A DNA stretch of 64,000 nucleotides from Eremophila alpestris peregrina (lineage: Eukaryota > Chordata > Aves > Passeriformes > Alaudidae): NCBI GenBank assembly GCA_009792885.1, contig WMCF01000033.1:1057344-1121343 (forward strand), in the 5' to 3' direction. The notes under the pieces were generated by a model, which was given only the letters and a program-made list of their open reading frames with translations, did not search any database and was not told the origin of the DNA. Positions within the stretch are counted from its first letter, which is position 1; each line of letters starts with the position of its first letter. The position numbers and the translations under genes are program-made. This document shows, piece after piece, positions 61,575 to 64,000 of this stretch.

Positions 61575-61626
61575 GGGAGTTTAGGGTTAGGATTTTGGGT
61601 GTGGATTTGGGTTTTGAGATTTGGGG
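61575..61626 (+). repeat. G-rich stretch with a telomere-like TTAGGGTTAGG
   Basis: Five runs of three or four G (61575-61577, 61584-61586, 61597-61599, 61609-61611, 61623-61626) in T-rich sequence, including TTAGGGTTAGG at 61581-61591. Only about two telomere units are present, so it is not an interstitial telomere array. The G-run spacing gives a weak long-loop quadruplex potential. Confidence 0.6.
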
Positions 61627-61668
61627 TTTTTTCTGCCAAGGAAGGTCTCTCGCCACCTCACCAGTTCT

Positions 61669-61672
<4 letters not shown>

Positions 61673-61702
<30 letters not shown>
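61673..61702. repeat. 30-nt C homopolymer
   Basis: An uninterrupted run of 30 C (G on the minus strand) located 46 nt after the G-rich stretch. Such runs are unstable, hard to sequence, and able to form quadruplex or i-motif structures. The true length in the genome may differ from what is shown. Confidence 0.9.
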
Positions 61703-61705
<3 letters not shown>

Positions 61706-63831
61706 TTCTAATTTTGATCCAGGAAACCAACAGTTTGAACTGACAAAGACCAATCTGTGGAGCTGTCTGCAGGATCTCCTAACTCTGCTGGCTCTGATAC
61801 ACAAGACTCCTGAAGGCAGCTGGGGAACTGCCATCAGCATCTTTCTTCTCTCTGCTTTGGGTGGCACCATGTCAAAGTCAATTTCTTCCATGAAAGGAGA
61901 GTGATGCTTAACTTTGCCTCCAAACACTCAGCAGAGAAGAAAATAAGTTCTTACCTCATCCTGATCCTAGTCTCAGTTGCTTCCCCATGGCAAAAATGAG
62001 GGAGCAGAACACAGCCCCCCGAGCTGCTGTCCTTCAAAAAGTCACCCAGGTGACACTCATGGGCATCCAGCCAGGCTGTGCTGCTGCCACTGCACTCCAC
62101 TGTGCTCTCCATGACCCTGGAAAACTCTTTCAAATTGGCCTTGACTTTTCCACATCAGCTCTCCAGCCCACTGCCCATGTTTATACCTACAAGGATGTGT
62201 GTGGTGTTTCCTTGAAGACTGAAAATCCTACAGAAGCTCTTTGAATTTGAAAGGCCAAACAAACAGGGAGGGAACAGAACAGTTCTGGCTGCCTAACACA
62301 TACTGGATTTGAGATTATGTGCAGACCACACTATCTTCTCCTAAACATGCATATTGTTTGTACTCCCTCTGTTTACTGATTCCAAAGGCATGCAATGAAA
62401 CAGATATGCCTTGGAGTAAACATAAGTACCATAAAATTCTCTTATACTTATTCCAAACTCCCTACTTCTAACAACATAAATGCAAACAAACAAACAAAAA
62501 GCCCTCTCACACCACAGAGCACATTACTACTGGCTAGAATGCACCACTATAAAGGGGACAGGCAGCTTCACTGCTGGCAAAGCAGCACTCTCACTAGGAC
62601 AGCTGGAGTTGGCAGTGTGAACCAGCCTGTGCACAAAGCCTTTGAACCAGCCCACAGAGGAGCATCTGAGCTCCTGAGAGAACAGCGTTGTCTTGTAACC
62701 TGTGTGTTCATATCACATATACACACATACATACATGTTTTGCATACAAGCAGTAAATTTTTAGCCTATCCTTTGGTGATGGCAGAGCACTATAATCTAA
62801 AACTTTTGACTTTTAGGGATTAAAAAAGTTAAAGGCAAAGAAATAAAACCGGGAAGTCCTCTGCTGGAAACTCCATGAGCTTTTTCAGATTTTTTTTAAG
62901 TTTACTAGAGCAAATATAGCCAACTCTCACTGGAGCTGCATGAAGAAGGTTCTGCAAAACTGAACTATTACGTCAGGTCTGCAGTCTGTCTCTCTACCCT
63001 GTAATTCAAACCTCATGCTTCCCCCTTGTTTCTGTCCTGATTTAAGCAAGGACATTTTCCCAGCTATAGGAAAGTATCACATCATGTATCGCAGACATAT
63101 ATGCATTTAGCACCTCTCAAACAGTCAAGAAGTAATAATAATTGCTCTGGATTGAGGATTTCTCTCACCTAATGTTTCATTAAGAGAAAGTCAGCCGGAC
63201 ATGCTCCAGAGTCAGCTCATTCCCCTGGAGCTGGGTGGGACAAGCTGCCCTTTTGCATTCCCAGCCTCTCACCACTGACTGCAGTGGGTGGCAATTTCTA
63301 CACTGATCTTATAAGGATTAGATTTTTTTTTAAATTCTTTACAGTGAGCCTGCCATATGTCTTTTCATTTAGTTCACTTTCTGTTCTGTTTCTCATCCTA
63401 CCATTTTCCTTTTATTTTTTTTTTCTTCCATTCTTTATAAGAGTGCTGAGATCCTATAACTACAAAGGACAATGACAGCTTCATTCCATCTGTTGCTTGC
63501 TGGTCCATGCAATGGATATTGCTGTGAGCTGCCTTGGAGAGTCCAACCTGACCTGTGGTTCCTGGTTGTTTTTTAAATTGAACTAAGTATTGAGCATCTC
63601 TCCTGAAGCTCGCAATAACCATTATTTATTTTTCAGCAGAGCAATACAGAAGCACATCCATTTTCCTCTTCCTCTGTCCTACCATTAGCACACTTATTCA
63701 CACCTAAACTTTCTAACTTTTTAAATGCAGAGTTTGTGGCATGAATGTTCCCTTCTTAGTTCATAGGTAATGCAGAAATATTAATAAAAAGAAGCAAGTC
63801 ATACGTTGCAGATATTTTGCTAACACAACTC

Positions 63832-63892
63832 ATGACTTGGACTGATGACCTTAAAGATCTATTCCAACCTAAATTACTCTGTGATTCTCTGA
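63832..63892 (+). mobile_element. CR1 LINE 3'-tail fragment
   Basis: GACTTGGACTGATGACCTTA, AAGATCTATTCCAACCTAAA and TTACTCTGTGATTCT form the terminal 60 nt or so of a CR1 element in plus orientation. The body upstream is missing, as in many severely 5'-truncated avian CR1 copies. Confidence 0.8.
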
Positions 63893-64000
63893 AACAGGGA
63901 AGAGACAGGAGGTAAAGAAGTATTATGTGGAAAGGTAATAGGGAATTCTTAGTGCAGAACTACAGAAGAAAGAAAACAAGATAAAACAAAAAGGGAATAA

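Larger units (their letters stand above)
51816..64000 (-). other. KIAA1217: Start of a long upstream intron, more than 12 kb
   Basis: No KIAA1217 exon is recognisable from here to the window end. I looked on the minus strand for the conserved N-terminal blocks (for example a GVLYLQYGDETKQ- or YYELNDVR-like reading) and did not see them. The region contains a possible LTR-like stretch (54080-54560), a G-rich/poly-C patch (61575-61702), an (AAAC)n run near 62483-62499 and a CR1 tail (63832-63892). Otherwise it is AT-rich intronic sequence. Confidence 0.75.

Noticed and set aside
1..64000. tRNA, rRNA, CRISPR arrays, operons or a novel prokaryote-type system
   Set aside because: Nothing matches. 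The window is one animal gene with long introns. I saw no cloverleaf, no regularly spaced repeats and no dense coding sequence.

Overview
This is vertebrate nuclear DNA, most likely from a bird and plausibly a songbird. It is intron-rich and moderately AT-rich. It carries chicken-repeat-1 (CR1) LINE 3' ends and a block that looks like a passerine endogenous-retrovirus LTR. There is no bacterial, phage, plasmid or CRISPR content. The species call rests on repeat recognition, not a database search.

The window is dominated by one gene read on the minus strand: the 3' part of KIAA1217 (sickle tail, SKT; mouse Skt/Etl4), the paralogue of SRCIN1/p140Cap. I recognise sixteen consecutive coding exons, from an exon ending at 51815 down to the stop codon at 3585-3587. 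All have AG/GT splice borders and all phases join, giving one uninterrupted frame of 1,688 codons plus stop. Residue numbers below count from the ATG that opens the first exon seen (51815). The real N-terminus, including the conserved AIP3/p140Cap-like N-terminal region, is encoded by exons upstream of 64000.

Layout by coordinate: 1-2472 is downstream intergenic sequence. 2473-3584 is the AT-rich 3' UTR with several AATAAA signals and two Pumilio-type sites. 3585-4076 is the last coding exon. 4807-7250 holds a compact cluster with the 1,683-nt largest exon. 10112-22490 holds eight exons (proline-rich, Ser/Thr-rich and coiled-coil parts). 27666-27841 and 34157-34317 encode the coiled-coil core. 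41612-42191 holds two small exons. 50983-51815 is a large Ser/Pro-rich exon. 51816-64000 is intron.

The introns contain a recognisable 3' CR1 copy (35420-35897), CR1 tail fragments (19628-19712, 40180-40262, 63832-63892), a long decayed CR1/L3-like reverse-transcriptase relic (about 24790-26360), a putative LTR with a strong G-quadruplex motif (about 46100-46853), a GC-rich block (44440-45420), a 30-nt C homopolymer beside a telomere-like G-rich stretch (61575-61702), and minor simple repeats. I found no previously undescribed system. The points most worth a second look are the exon architecture, the old LINE relic, the LTR/G4 block and a few unexplained intronic islands.
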